Origin: CAYQDF01 sp964416175
GTDB lineage: Bacteria; Chloroflexota; Anaerolineae; Anaerolineales; UBA4823
Reading direction: 5' to 3'
DNA: 64,000 bases
NCBI GenBank assembly: GCA_964416175.1
Contig: CAYQDF010000003.1
Location: forward strand, 18,422-82,421
The notes beneath the pieces were generated by a model. The model made no database searches. It worked only from the letters and a program-made list of their open reading frames with translations, and was not told the DNA's origin. Position 1 is the first letter of the stretch. The number at the start of each line of letters is the position of its first letter. Of the stretch, positions 31,435-41,022 are shown piece by piece. Made by a program: the position numbers and the translations under genes.

Positions 31435-33198
31435 TCAGCCTCCCAGAGTCCACAGCCATTTCTTGTAGAGTTCCCTCCGCCGGACCAGGTCCACTGGGAG
31501 GTGCAGGGGGCGGCCGCGCGCATCGATGACCACGCCCAGGGCTCCGCCAACCACGCGCACGCTTCCGCCGCGCCCCGGTCCGCCCATGCCTATGTCAGCC
31601 CGGTGTAGAGGCTGCAGCCGCAGCCGGGCGGACTGCCCCTGGGGAAGCGGCAGGGCTTCCAGCGCCCCCTGCTTTACGTCGAAGTGGATCTCTTCTCCCG
31701 ATTCGTAGGTGACCCGGATGTGGAGGATCGGAGTGCCAGGGCGCGCCTGCGCTACCGGGGAGACCACAGTCGCCAGGCTCAGGAAGGCGGGCGATTCCAG
31801 GATCTGGACTGCCAGGATGGGGTTGACAGAGGAAGCAGCACCGAGAGCCGGGGCCAGGCTGTTCTGGTCCAGGACCAGAGTGGTGATGCCAGCGGGCTGG
31901 ATGGCGTCCAGCAGGATTAATAGGCTATGCGCAATGGATGGCGCCCGCGTCAACACGCTCCCCGACGCCAGGATCGGCTCGAACCAGGGCAGTACGCTCA
32001 CCCCGGCGCGGCCAGCTTGCCGGGGAAATCCAGCCTCGGCCTGGACCAGCGCAGCGCGGATCGCCTGGCGCGCCACGGCGTGCTCGATGGCGAGGTCCTC
32101 CGGCGTGGCAGGCAGACTCGCCGGATAAACCGCCTTGTTGTACAGATAGTCGCGCACGTAGTCCTGGCTCACCTCAATCGCCAGCCAGCGGGTCACTGCC
32201 TCGATCGGAAATCCCTCGAGGATCCCAGTCACCCCGCTTCCCAGTCCAAACTGTGGGTAGACTCCCAGGTGCAGGTCCCCCCCAAAAGCTGCCGCAATCG
32301 TGGTCGCCGATGCTCCCACATCCACTCCCAGGACGCCCTTTGCAGGGCCATACACCTTGCTAAGAAAACGGACCACGCGTCCAAACGCGGAAGCTGTCGG
32401 CAGCAGGCGCTTCCCCGACCAATCGACCAGGTCAGAGACGCCGGGCAGCTGGCGTGAACGAATTGACCGGAAGACCTCCACCAGTTTTGCCCGGGCTGGA
32501 GCGAGCTGTTCCACTTCGATCGCTGGCCGGACGTTCGGCGCCTGGTAAAACCGGCCTGCCTGGCCGATCCGGTTCCGCACGTGTTCGGCCAGGGCCTGGT
32601 TGCCGGCAAAGAACACTTCCGGCCTTGATTCCATAGGCATGAGAGAGCAGGCCAGCCTGACCGATTCAACCAGCCGCAGCAACGAGCTGGCAGCTCCCCT
32701 CTCGATCCCACCCGCGATGACGATCAGGTCAGGCTGGGTGTGAAGGATCGCATCCAGGCGTTCTTCCGGTTTTCTATGGTCGTTTAAACTGACGGACCCG
32801 ACCACCTGCCCGTATGTGGAACTCACGAGGCGGCCGGCGCTCCGCAGGGAGATATCTTCCAGCAGCCCAATGGTGAAGACCTGCAATGGCGGGCCGGCAG
32901 AAAGCGTTGCAAGGAATACGTCTACCCCGGCCGCGTCGTTCCGTTCCGGCACGATCAGGCGGTTGTTCTCGCCGATCAACCTCCTCCCGGTGATCTCCTC
33001 CAATTCGTCAATCGCCCGCAGCACACCTTCGCCGACGTGGCTGACCGGAGGCCTGGCCGTCGTCGGCGCAATGCCGATCGCAAGGAACCGGTAGCGTCCT
33101 TCGACCACGTCGAACAGAACCGCCCGGGTGTTGATCTCCCCCACATCGACTGCCAGCATAGAAGCTCCCTCACGAATCGGGCCAGCCATCGCAATCAT
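31435..33198 (-). CDS. GlmL/MutL-family ASKHA ATPase-like protein
   Basis: 587 aa. Two actin/Hsp70-type phosphate loops are visible: LAVDVGEINTRAVLFDV near residue 15 and VLGVDVGASATTIAAAF near 289, the arrangement of the glutamate mutase MutL/GlmL family. DLIVIAGGIERGAASSLLRL is another typical segment. GlmL-type proteins are thought to act as chaperones for B12-dependent mutases, but no mutase is in the window and the gene sits among membrane proteins. The ATG overlaps the upstream stop (ATGA); a second ATG 13 codons in is the minimal start. Confidence 0.82.
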   Translation of the reverse strand: MIAMAGPIREGASMLAVDVGEINTRAVLFDVVEGRYRFLAIGIAPTTARPPVSHVGEGVLRAIDELEEITGRRLIGENNRLIVPERNDAAGVDVFLATLSAGPPLQVFTIGLLEDISLRSAGRLVSSTYGQVVGSVSLNDHRKPEERLDAILHTQPDLIVIAGGIERGAASSLLRLVESVRLACSLMPMESRPEVFFAGNQALAEHVRNRIGQAGRFYQAPNVRPAIEVEQLAPARAKLVEVFRSIRSRQLPGVSDLVDWSGKRLLPTASAFGRVVRFLSKVYGPAKGVLGVDVGASATTIAAAFGGDLHLGVYPQFGLGSGVTGILEGFPIEAVTRWLAIEVSQDYVRDYLYNKAVYPASLPATPEDLAIEHAVARQAIRAALVQAEAGFPRQAGRAGVSVLPWFEPILASGSVLTRAPSIAHSLLILLDAIQPAGITTLVLDQNSLAPALGAASSVNPILAVQILESPAFLSLATVVSPVAQARPGTPILHIRVTYESGEEIHFDVKQGALEALPLPQGQSARLRLQPLHRADIGMGGPGRGGSVRVVGGALGVVIDARGRPLHLPVDLVRRRELYKKWLWTLGG

Positions 33199-33890
33199 AC
33201 TGGAGGGAGCAGGGACCCAAGGACGCCCTTGACCAGGTCGACGAGGGCGAAAATGCGCTCGATCAGGGCGGTGAGAGCTGCGCTGTAAACACCTGCAAAC
33301 AGAAAACCGAAAGTGATGGCGATGAACACCTGGCCAGCCTGGGTCAGCCCATCGAGCCAGCCGCGCACCTGCGGTGTTGCCTGTGAGCGATCCCCAAAGT
33401 GGAAATAAGCCAGGGTGGCAGCGGTCCCGAACAGAACGATGGCCCCGTTGACCAGGCGCAGCCCGAGGGTGGCATCTGGACCTCCAGCCCCCTGTAGGTC
33501 GAGCAGGTTGATCGAGGCGGTCACCTGCGGCAGAATCGTGCCTGTGACTGCCCCACCTACTGCTGCCGCCGCAGCCACCCCGACCAGCAGAGCCATCGGC
33601 AGGCCACCTAGAGGGGCCAGGCGGGACGAGATCTTGGTTAGGAGCAGCAAGCCCAGGACCACGGGCACCAGCGCCAAGAGGCGTTCTTCTCTGTCTCCGT
33701 TGATCAGCGGGAGAACCAGGCGCGGCAGGATCACGGTGTTGATCGCCATGATGGCGGCATAGCCGGCAGCCACTCCGATGAAGAGGTGAACAGCCAATCT
33801 GTACAGGGGGTTATCGCCGATCAGATAGCTGAACACCATAAGGGTCAGCAGGAATCCGACCAGCGCGCCAGCCGCGTCGAGCCAGTTCAT
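33195..33890 (-). CDS. Polytopic membrane protein of the MutL-like operon
   Basis: 231 aa with about seven hydrophobic helices (ALVGFLLTLMVFSYLIG, LAVHLFIGVAAGYAAIMAI, LLALVPVVLGLLLL, GLPMALLVGVAAAAAVGGAV, LVNGAIVLFGTAATLAYF, VFIAITFGFLFAGVYSAAL). No catalytic motif. It overlaps both neighbours by 4 nt, so it is tightly coupled to the zinc-ribbon protein and the MutL-like ATPase, and the products probably form one membrane complex. No named family is recognised. Confidence 0.8.
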   Translation of the reverse strand: MNWLDAAGALVGFLLTLMVFSYLIGDNPLYRLAVHLFIGVAAGYAAIMAINTVILPRLVLPLINGDREERLLALVPVVLGLLLLTKISSRLAPLGGLPMALLVGVAAAAAVGGAVTGTILPQVTASINLLDLQGAGGPDATLGLRLVNGAIVLFGTAATLAYFHFGDRSQATPQVRGWLDGLTQAGQVFIAITFGFLFAGVYSAALTALIERIFALVDLVKGVLGSLLPPV

Positions 33891-35521
33891 CGCCCGACCT
33901 CCTCCGCCTGAGCAGGACGCCGGACCAGCGGCAGAAGGGTTGAGACCAGACCCCCAACAAGTACCACCAGCGCGCTGACGAACAGGCCGGCGCCGTACCC
34001 GTCCCAGAACCGGCCCGGCTGACCGGGGCGTCCCGTCAGACGGGCGTACACTGCGCCGCCGCGCAAACCCGCCACCAGGCCGTGCACCTGACGCGGGCTG
34101 GCGAGATAATACGGGAGGATCACTGGCTCGACCTGAGCGCTGGTGACCATCACCAGGCTGGTCAGGGTCTGCAACCCCCCAAGCCTGACCTCGAGCTGCT
34201 CCACCCAGGCGCGGGCGGTATCCGGGTCGTCGGCCAAGACCAGGATCATGGCGAAATCCTCGATGACAGCAACGCCCTGGAGAGGAGGCAGGCCCTCCTG
34301 CCCGGCAGTTTCCCAGGCCGGGACCCCTTCCAGGGTGTAAGGGAGACTGCGCTGCGGACTTTCCACAAAGTTGAGCAGGCCGACTGGTCCCCCAGGGATA
34401 TACCCCAGGTTCACATAGTTGACCCCGCTGGCGTAGTCGTGCTCCGCCTGAATGACCTGCATAAACCGTTCAGCCAGGAGCGGTCCGGTGGGGGAAGTAG
34501 AGACCAGGGTCAGGTAAGCGCCGCGGAGCATCAGGTGATCGACCACTGTGGCCGCGGCCGCTTCCACTTCAGCTGATAACCCGGGATCATAATCAAACCC
34601 GATCAGGACCGGTGCCTTCTCGGGCAGCTGGTTCACCAGACGGTTGAGCTCGGCTGCCTCCTCCTGGTAGATCGGAAACGGGGCGCTGCGGACACCAGTG
34701 AGCGCCGGCCAGAGCAAGACCAGGAGCAAGACCAGAAAGATTCCCCAGCGCAGGAGATATTCAGACCTGATCGTCTTCCGCGGAGGCACCGGCTGCGGGG
34801 CTCCTTCGGTCTCGAGCAGCGCTTTCAGGAGATCGGCGTGAGCGCGCTGGTTTGCGGTGACCTTCAACTGGTCGGAGAAGACCACTGGCTTCCGCGATCG
34901 GATGGCTTCCGGCCGGGCGGATAGGACTCCCCTCAACCCCGCCAGCGGTCCGGTTGTTTCAGGCCTTTCCGGGCGGGATTCTTCTGGCCTGGTCGGCGTC
35001 TGGTCGTACGGCGGGCGCATTTCCTCAAGCCAGCTGGCAGTCGCGGCCGGCTCCCGCTTTCCAGGACCTGCCTCGGAGGCTTCCGAAATCCGGCTCAGCC
35101 AATCCGGTAGATCTGCCGACCTGCGCGCTGCTTCATCAGCTTCTTCTTCCGGTAGAACGCTCCCCTCGGCATCAGGAGCTGGGGGCTCGATCGGTAATAC
35201 AGGAAATTCTTCAGGTTCTACAGCTGGGAAAAACTCCTCAGCTCCTTTTGTGGCCTCGCCTCCGAAGCCAGTTCCGTCCATGGCCTCGTGGTTGGATTCC
35301 TCTCGATTGACTGAACGGAGATCCTGTACCCAGTCCTCCGCGCCTTTTTCATCTGGCTGTTCTCCCACCTGGGAAGCTGGCAGGTGGGTTCCCCCTGAGC
35401 CAATCTCCGGTTCTTCCTGGGCAGCGGGAAATAGAGGTTTGAGCCTTGCCTGGCAGTAACCGCACACCTCTGCATCGGGCGGATTCGGTTTGCCGCACAT
35501 CGAACAGACCAGGTCGTTCAT
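33887..35521 (-). CDS. Zinc-ribbon, two-helix membrane protein with large extracytoplasmic domain
   Basis: 544 aa. An N-terminal zinc ribbon (Cys6, Cys9, Cys20, Cys23 in LVCSMCGK and EVCGYCQ), a 170-residue Glu/Pro-rich disordered linker, a membrane helix (GIFLVLLLVLLWPALTGV, about 262-280), a soluble domain of about 220 residues on the outside (PVLIGFDYDPGLSAEVEAAA, MILVLADDPDTARAWVEQL) and a second helix near 508-530 (YGAGLFVSALVVLVGGLVST). The zinc ribbon is cytoplasmic. Function unknown. The start overlaps nothing, but lies 3 nt from the upstream stop; the end overlaps the next gene by 4 nt. Confidence 0.8.
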   Translation of the reverse strand: MNDLVCSMCGKPNPPDAEVCGYCQARLKPLFPAAQEEPEIGSGGTHLPASQVGEQPDEKGAEDWVQDLRSVNREESNHEAMDGTGFGGEATKGAEEFFPAVEPEEFPVLPIEPPAPDAEGSVLPEEEADEAARRSADLPDWLSRISEASEAGPGKREPAATASWLEEMRPPYDQTPTRPEESRPERPETTGPLAGLRGVLSARPEAIRSRKPVVFSDQLKVTANQRAHADLLKALLETEGAPQPVPPRKTIRSEYLLRWGIFLVLLLVLLWPALTGVRSAPFPIYQEEAAELNRLVNQLPEKAPVLIGFDYDPGLSAEVEAAAATVVDHLMLRGAYLTLVSTSPTGPLLAERFMQVIQAEHDYASGVNYVNLGYIPGGPVGLLNFVESPQRSLPYTLEGVPAWETAGQEGLPPLQGVAVIEDFAMILVLADDPDTARAWVEQLEVRLGGLQTLTSLVMVTSAQVEPVILPYYLASPRQVHGLVAGLRGGAVYARLTGRPGQPGRFWDGYGAGLFVSALVVLVGGLVSTLLPLVRRPAQAEEVGR

Positions 35522-35524
35522 CGA

Positions 35525-36157
35525 TCAACTCTCGTAAGGGCGGTCCGCCCCAGTTAGAAGACGCAAGCCGGTGGTGACGATGCCCAGGGCAACGCCGAGG
35601 ATCACCCCCCGCGCGCCGGCGGCGGCGGGCACCCGCCCGATCCAGGCGCGCAGCTCAGCCAAACCGGGCAGATCGTACCCGAAAAGCGGTCCGCTGACGA
35701 GCAGGACGACCACGGCGCTCAGCAGGAAGACGACCGTGAACAGGTTCAATCGGCGCTGGAAGAGCCTCGCTCCCGCGTACACCAGCACGACGGCCAGGAT
35801 AGCCATCAGACTGGTCTCTACCGGTAGTTGGATGTTGTTGAAGATCCACAGGGCGTAAGGATGGGTCGGCCCGAGCCACCCGGCCACGATCAAGGTGGCG
35901 CTCAGAGCGATCACCAGCACCAGGCTGTAGATTCGGCTCGCTCCACCAGCACCATCAGCCGACCCGCTGGTGACTTTCCGCCAGTGTACTGCGAACAGGT
36001 TGACCACACCGATGATGAGCGCCACGGCGACCAGGATCGTCGCCCACTCGACCAGGATCGAGCGGAGCGCCGAAAGCATATCCACCGTCAGGAAATATCC
36101 TGCCAGGACGATGATCCCGACTGCCATCGCGATGGCGGTAAGGAAGGGGTTTTTCAT
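35525..36157 (-). CDS. Polytopic membrane protein of the MutL-like operon
   Basis: 210 aa with six predicted helices (AIAMAVGIIVLAGYFL, ILVAVALIIGVVNLFAV, LVLVIALSATLIVAGWLG, SLMAILAVVLVYAGARLF, LFTVVFLLSAVVVLLVSG, GVILGVALGIVTTGLRLL). No enzymatic motif is seen. It overlaps the DUF6754-like gene upstream by 4 nt and lies 3 nt from the zinc-ribbon gene downstream. Together with the 33195-33890 product it supplies the membrane-embedded core of the putative complex. Confidence 0.8.
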   Translation of the reverse strand: MKNPFLTAIAMAVGIIVLAGYFLTVDMLSALRSILVEWATILVAVALIIGVVNLFAVHWRKVTSGSADGAGGASRIYSLVLVIALSATLIVAGWLGPTHPYALWIFNNIQLPVETSLMAILAVVLVYAGARLFQRRLNLFTVVFLLSAVVVLLVSGPLFGYDLPGLAELRAWIGRVPAAAGARGVILGVALGIVTTGLRLLTGADRPYES

Positions 36158-36897
36158 AACAGGCCTGCAAGCTTCAAGATGGCGCCAGCCAGGATGGCGA
36201 TGATCACTGCCCAGCGGAGCACATCTTGGGCGAAAAGACTTGCATGGTGCAGCCTGCCGGCTCCAAGATAAGCCCCACTGGCGAAAGTTTCCTCGCCGAT
36301 CAGGGGTTGGTCCGCCGAGGCGTAGAGCACAGCCTGCCCGGAAAGATTGTCGGTGCCACCCAGAGCGGGACTGCCGGCGCGTTCGCCAGCTTCGACGATC
36401 AGGGCGACCTCGCTTCCCAGACTGCCCACGAGCAGGTTGGCGCCGACTTCGTCTTCATCGAGGAGTGCAGCTGCGCCTACGGCATAGGAGAAGGGGGTCA
36501 CGCCGGTCAGCTGCGCCCGTGCCGGATCGAACTCCCCGCCCAGATCGCGGGCTGCGCTCCGCTGTATGTCCTGGGCAAGGATCGAAAGGATGGCCTCGCC
36601 GGCGCTAGAGACCGGGGGCCTGTCGCTGATCGATGTCGATCGGGCGATCAGGCCCAAAACGCTGAGACCGGCGAAGCCGACGCCGGCCTGAGAGCTGAGG
36701 AAATTCCCCCTGCCAAGGGAGAGGTGCAGGCGGCTTCCCGCTTCCACGGCTAGCCCGATCGCGCGCTGGAGACGCAGAAAGGTCTGGATCTGGCGCAGCG
36801 GCCGCGGTTCCCGTTTCCTTATGGTTACGGCATATCCCAGCATTAAAACCAGTGCCGCGGCCACGACAGCGAGACCGAGGAGATTCTCCAGGTTCAA
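36154..36897 (-). CDS. DUF6754-like membrane protein
   Basis: 247 aa. One helix at each end (LLGLAVVAAALVLMLGYAV, residues 5-23; WAVIIAILAGAILKLAGLL, 229-247) flanks a cytoplasmic-looking domain with RQIQTFLRLQRAIGLAVEAG, SAGEAILSILAQDIQRSA and VGANLLVGSLGSEVALIVEA. I associate this pattern with DUF6754 proteins of Chloroflexota, with moderate confidence. Both ends overlap neighbouring genes by 4 nt. Function unknown. Confidence 0.75.
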   Translation of the reverse strand: MNLENLLGLAVVAAALVLMLGYAVTIRKREPRPLRQIQTFLRLQRAIGLAVEAGSRLHLSLGRGNFLSSQAGVGFAGLSVLGLIARSTSISDRPPVSSAGEAILSILAQDIQRSAARDLGGEFDPARAQLTGVTPFSYAVGAAALLDEDEVGANLLVGSLGSEVALIVEAGERAGSPALGGTDNLSGQAVLYASADQPLIGEETFASGAYLGAGRLHHASLFAQDVLRWAVIIAILAGAILKLAGLL

Positions 36898-37148
36898 GGC
36901 TCGTCCCCTCGCCGAAGTAAGCTGACGAAAGCAGCCTGGTTAACAGGCTCCTCGAGGAGGTCAACCAGCGCCTGGAGCTTTCCTGCCGACGCTAAACCGG
37001 CCAGGAGCGGTTGCCCCAGGTAGACCAGTTGCGCTGCGGGCAGCGCCAGGGGGCCGGCTGCTTCCAGGAGAGCTGCCGTTGCCTCATGCAACCCCCAGTT
37101 GTGGAGACTCTCCGCCCAAACCCGCCAGATGTGGTATTTAGACTCCAT
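36894..37148 (-). CDS. Small hypothetical protein, first gene of the MutL-like operon
   Basis: 84 aa, probably all-helical (ESKYHIWRVWAESLHNWGLH, AATALLEAAGPLALPAAQLV, QALVDLLEEPVNQAAFVSLL), no membrane segment and no family known to me. TAAAAT lies 6 nt before its ATG with no RBS, so it appears to open the operon on a leaderless transcript. Its last codons overlap the next gene by 4 nt. Confidence 0.7.
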   Translation of the reverse strand: MESKYHIWRVWAESLHNWGLHEATAALLEAAGPLALPAAQLVYLGQPLLAGLASAGKLQALVDLLEEPVNQAAFVSLLRRGDEP

Positions 37149-37154
37149 GTTCTA

Positions 37155-37160
37155 ATTTTA
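37155..37160 (-). promoter_or_regulatory. TAAAAT -10 box of the MutL-like operon
   Basis: TAAAAT, 6 nt before the ATG at 37148; predicted leaderless start of a transcript that could run to 30369. Confidence 0.6.
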
Positions 37161-37375
37161 ACATAGAGTGTCCTCCCTGGATGATCAGAATGTCAGTTGG
37201 GGTCATGGCTGGACAAGCAATATGGAGGCATGGGTTCGAGAGTGCCACGCAGTATCCCCTAAAACAGACATCAAATATCTGAATATGTGACAGGTCGCGG
37301 CGTTTTATATGACCTATATAACTATATATTCCCGGAAAGTAGGACTAAACTAATGCTTTAGAAATCTCCCGGGCC

Positions 37376-37395
37376 GCTCACTCTCATCAGTGAGC
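37376..37395 (+). repeat. Hairpin in the nifJ leader
   Basis: GCTCACT-CTCATC-AGTGAGC, extended on both sides by CCGGGC- and CCCGG-type bases. It lies 30 nt before the nifJ start, so it can influence mRNA stability or ribosome access. The rest of 37161-37375 is AT-rich promoter DNA without a recognisable gene. Confidence 0.5.
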
Positions 37396-37425
37396 CCGGT
37401 ATCAAACGTTATGGAGATATCGATC

Positions 37426-40400
37426 ATGAAAAGAAAGACCATTACAGTCGATGGCAACGAAGCGGTTGCCATGGTCGCCCACAAGGTCAACGAAGTCATA
37501 GCCATTTATCCAATCACACCCTCTTCGTCCATGGGCGAGTTTGCCGACGCGTGGTCGGCGCAGGGGGAAGTGAACATCTGGGGCACGGTGCCCCTCGTGG
37601 TCGAGATGCAGTCAGAAGGCGGGGCTGCCGGGGCAGTGCACGGCGCGCTCCAGGCTGGCGCCCTGACGACGACCTTTACGGCCTCCCAGGGGCTGCTCCT
37701 GATGATCCCCAACATGTTCAAGATCGCCGGCGAGCTGACCCCGACTGTGTTCCACGTCTCGGCGCGCACGCTGGCGACGCATGCTCTCTCTATCTTTGGG
37801 GATCATTCGGATGTTATGGCTACCCGCACGACGGGATTCGCTCTGCTGGCATCAGCTTCTGTGCAGGAGGCCCACGACACCGCCCTGATCGCCCAGGCCG
37901 CCACGCTGGAATCTCGTGTTCCTTTCCTGCACTTTTTCGATGGTTTCCGCACTTCATCCGAAGTGAACAAGATCGAACAGCTCAGCCTCGACGACCTGCG
38001 CGCAATGATCGACGACGACCTGGTCCAGGCGCACCGCGCCCGGGCCCTTTCCCCTGAACATCCTGTCCTGCGCGGGTCCGCCCAGAACCCGGATGTCTAT
38101 TTTCAAAGCCGGGAAACCGTCAACCCTTACTACCAGGCCTGCCCGGAGATCGTGCAGCGCACCATGGACAAATTCGCCCGTCTCACCGGCCGGCAATACC
38201 ACCTCTTCGACTATTACGGCGCGCCAGATGCCGAGCGGGTGATCGTCCTCATGTGCTCTGGTGCGGAGACTGCATCGGAGACTGCTGCCTTCCTTGCCAA
38301 ACGCGGGGAAAAAGTGGGCGTGATCGCCGTGCGACTCTACCGACCTTTTTCGGTGGAAAGTTTCCTCAGGGTCCTTCCGGCGACTGCCAGGACCATCGCC
38401 GTCCTGGACCGGACGAAAGAACCCGGCGCAGCAGGAGAACCCCTGTACATGGATGTCGTCGCTGCACTCCAGGAGGGCGTTGCCAGAGGGATCGCGCCGT
38501 TTGAACATATGCCGCGCGTGATCGGAGGGCGCTATGGACTCTCCTCCAAAGAGTTCACGCCCGCCATGGTCAAAGGGCTGTACGATGAGATGCTCTCCTC
38601 TTCCCCCAAGAATCACTTCACCCTCGGCATTCACGACGACGTGACCCACTCCAGTCTGGAGTACGATCCCACCTTTTCCATCGAAGACCCCAAGACGGTG
38701 CGCGCCGTGTTTTTCGGCCTAGGCGCAGACGGGACAGTGGGAGCCAACAAGAATTCGATTAAGATCATTGGCGAAGAGACAGCCAACTACGCGCAGGGAT
38801 ACTTCGTGTATGACTCGAGGAAGGCCGGATCCATCACCACTTCCCACCTGCGCTTCGGCCCGTTCCCGATCCGTGCTCCGTACCTCATCGCTTACAACGA
38901 CGCCAACTTCGTCGGCTGTCACCAGTTCAGCTTCCTGGAACGCTACGATGTCCTCAAGTACGCGGCTCCCGGCGCGGTGTTCCTGCTGAACAGCATCGCC
39001 GGTCCCGATGAAGTTTGGGACATCCTGCCGCGTGAGGTGCAGCAGGCGATCCTCGAGAAGAAGCTGCGGTTCTACGTCATCGATGGCTATAAAGTCGCAG
39101 AGGAGACCGGCATGGGTCGTCGCATCAACACGATCATGCAGACCTGCTTCTTCGCCATCAGCGGCATCCTGCCGCGCGACCAGGCTATAGGCGCGATCAA
39201 GGATGCGATCAAGAAGACTTATGGGAAGCGCGGCGAAGCAGTCGTCCGGCGTAACTTCGAGGCCGTCGATAAGACTCTGGCGAACCTGTTCGAAGTCAAG
39301 GTGCCGGAGAAAGTCACCAGCACGATTACCATGCGCCCGCCTGTCCCGCAGGAGGCGCCGCAGTTCGTGCGCGAAGTGCTCGGTGAGATCATCGCCGGCC
39401 GCGGTGACGAACTCCCCGTCAGTGCGTTCCCGGTTGACGGCACCTTTCCGACCGGGACGACCCGCTGGGAGAAGCGCAATATTGCTCTCGAGATCCCGGT
39501 GTGGGAACCGGATATCTGTATTCAGTGCGGGAAATGCGTTTTCGTCTGCCCGCACGCCGTGATCCGCGAAAAAGTGTACGATCCTGCCTGCCTGGAGAAA
39601 GCGCCTGCCACCTTCTTGTCTGCTGACGCACGCTGGAAAGAATTCCCTGACATGAAGTACAGCCTGGTGGTCTCCCCCGAAGACTGCACTGGCTGCGCAC
39701 TGTGTGTGGAGGCCTGTCCGGCGAAGGACAAGACCCAGGTGGGCCGCAAGGCGATCAATATGACCCCACAACCACCCATCCGGGAGCGGGAAAATGCCAA
39801 CTGGGAATTCTTCCTGACGCTACCGGAGATCGACCGAACCAAAATCAATATCAACTCGGTGAAGAACTCCCAGCTGCTCCAGCCCCTGTTCGAGTTCTCC
39901 GGGGCATGTGCAGGCTGCGGTGAGACACCCTACCTTAAACTATTAACCCAGCTGTTCGGCGACCGGATGGTCGTCGCCAACGCGACGGGCTGTTCTTCGA
40001 TTTACGGGGGCAACCTGCCTACGACCCCGTGGGCGACCAATAAGGATGGGCGCGGTCCAGCATGGTCCAACTCGCTCTTCGAGGACAACGCCGAGTTTGG
40101 ACTGGGGATACGCCTCACGATCGATAAGCACAGAGAGCACGCGCGTGAGCTGCTCACACAGCTGACCGGCGAAGTCGGTGAACAGCTCGTCGACGAACTG
40201 CTAAGCGCCGACCAGGGTGATGAGTCCGGCATCAACGCTCAGCGAGAACGTGTCAGGCTGCTCAAAGAACGACTCGCCGGATCGAAAGACCCACGGGCGC
40301 GCACGCTGGCGAGCATCGCGGATAACCTGGTGAAGAAGAGCGTCTGGATCGTTGGCGGCGATGGCTGGGCATACGATATCGGCTACGGCGGACTGGACCA

Positions 40401-41010
40401 CGTGCTTGCCCTGGGGCGCAACGTCAACCTCCTCGTGCTGGACACGGAAGTCTACTCGAACACCGGAGGCCAGGCGTCGAAAGCCACTCCGCGCGCCGCG
40501 GTGGCCAAGTTCGCCGCCCAGGGAAAGGCCTTTCCTAAGAAAGACCTGGGGATGATCGCCATGGCATACGGGTACGTCTACGTCGCCCGGGTCGCCATGG
40601 GAGCAAGCGATCAGCAGACCCTCCGAGCCTTCCTGGAAGCTGATGCTTATGATGGGCCGTCTCTGATCATTGCCTACAGCCACTGCATCAACCACGGCTA
40701 CGACCTGGTCCACGGGCTGGAACAGCAAAAGCTGGCTGTCCAATCCGGCTTTTGGCCGCTTTACCGGTTCAACCCCACCCTCGCTGCTGAAGGCAAGAAC
40801 CCCCTGACCATCGACTCCAAGGAGCCGACCATCTCGTTCGCTGATTACGCCTATAACGAGACTCGCTACCGGATGCTTCTGCAGAGCGACGAGCAGCGCG
40901 CCGAAGCCCTGATGCGCCAGGCCGAGCAAGACGTCAAGAGCCGCTGGAAGCTCTACAGCCAGCTGGCAGCGATGCATTACGATGGCAACGGTACTGGCAA
41001 GACCGAATGA
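37426..41010 (+). CDS. nifJ: Pyruvate:ferredoxin (flavodoxin) oxidoreductase, single-chain
   Basis: 1194 aa from ATG 37426, which has GGAG 9 nt upstream; an earlier ATG at 37411 contains that RBS. Order: PorA-like domain (IYPITPSSSMGEFADAW), PorG-like gamma domain (FFGLGADGTVGANKNSIKII), two 4Fe-4S clusters (CIQCGKCVFVCP; CTGCALCVEACP) and the TPP-binding PorB-like part (CAGCGETPYLKLL, GGDGWAYDIGYGGLDHVLAL, NTGGQASKATP). It converts pyruvate and CoA to acetyl-CoA, CO2 and reduced ferredoxin and is oxygen-sensitive, pointing to an anaerobic lifestyle. It is followed 12 nt later by a DHOD-like gene, a pairing often seen in anaerobes. Confidence 0.96.
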   Translation: MKRKTITVDGNEAVAMVAHKVNEVIAIYPITPSSSMGEFADAWSAQGEVNIWGTVPLVVEMQSEGGAAGAVHGALQAGALTTTFTASQGLLLMIPNMFKIAGELTPTVFHVSARTLATHALSIFGDHSDVMATRTTGFALLASASVQEAHDTALIAQAATLESRVPFLHFFDGFRTSSEVNKIEQLSLDDLRAMIDDDLVQAHRARALSPEHPVLRGSAQNPDVYFQSRETVNPYYQACPEIVQRTMDKFARLTGRQYHLFDYYGAPDAERVIVLMCSGAETASETAAFLAKRGEKVGVIAVRLYRPFSVESFLRVLPATARTIAVLDRTKEPGAAGEPLYMDVVAALQEGVARGIAPFEHMPRVIGGRYGLSSKEFTPAMVKGLYDEMLSSSPKNHFTLGIHDDVTHSSLEYDPTFSIEDPKTVRAVFFGLGADGTVGANKNSIKIIGEETANYAQGYFVYDSRKAGSITTSHLRFGPFPIRAPYLIAYNDANFVGCHQFSFLERYDVLKYAAPGAVFLLNSIAGPDEVWDILPREVQQAILEKKLRFYVIDGYKVAEETGMGRRINTIMQTCFFAISGILPRDQAIGAIKDAIKKTYGKRGEAVVRRNFEAVDKTLANLFEVKVPEKVTSTITMRPPVPQEAPQFVREVLGEIIAGRGDELPVSAFPVDGTFPTGTTRWEKRNIALEIPVWEPDICIQCGKCVFVCPHAVIREKVYDPACLEKAPATFLSADARWKEFPDMKYSLVVSPEDCTGCALCVEACPAKDKTQVGRKAINMTPQPPIRERENANWEFFLTLPEIDRTKININSVKNSQLLQPLFEFSGACAGCGETPYLKLLTQLFGDRMVVANATGCSSIYGGNLPTTPWATNKDGRGPAWSNSLFEDNAEFGLGIRLTIDKHREHARELLTQLTGEVGEQLVDELLSADQGDESGINAQRERVRLLKERLAGSKDPRARTLASIADNLVKKSVWIVGGDGWAYDIGYGGLDHVLALGRNVNLLVLDTEVYSNTGGQASKATPRAAVAKFAAQGKAFPKKDLGMIAMAYGYVYVARVAMGASDQQTLRAFLEADAYDGPSLIIAYSHCINHGYDLVHGLEQQKLAVQSGFWPLYRFNPTLAAEGKNPLTIDSKEPTISFADYAYNETRYRMLLQSDEQRAEALMRQAEQDVKSRWKLYSQLAAMHYDGNGTGKTE

Positions 41011-41022
41011 TTGGAGAACACC

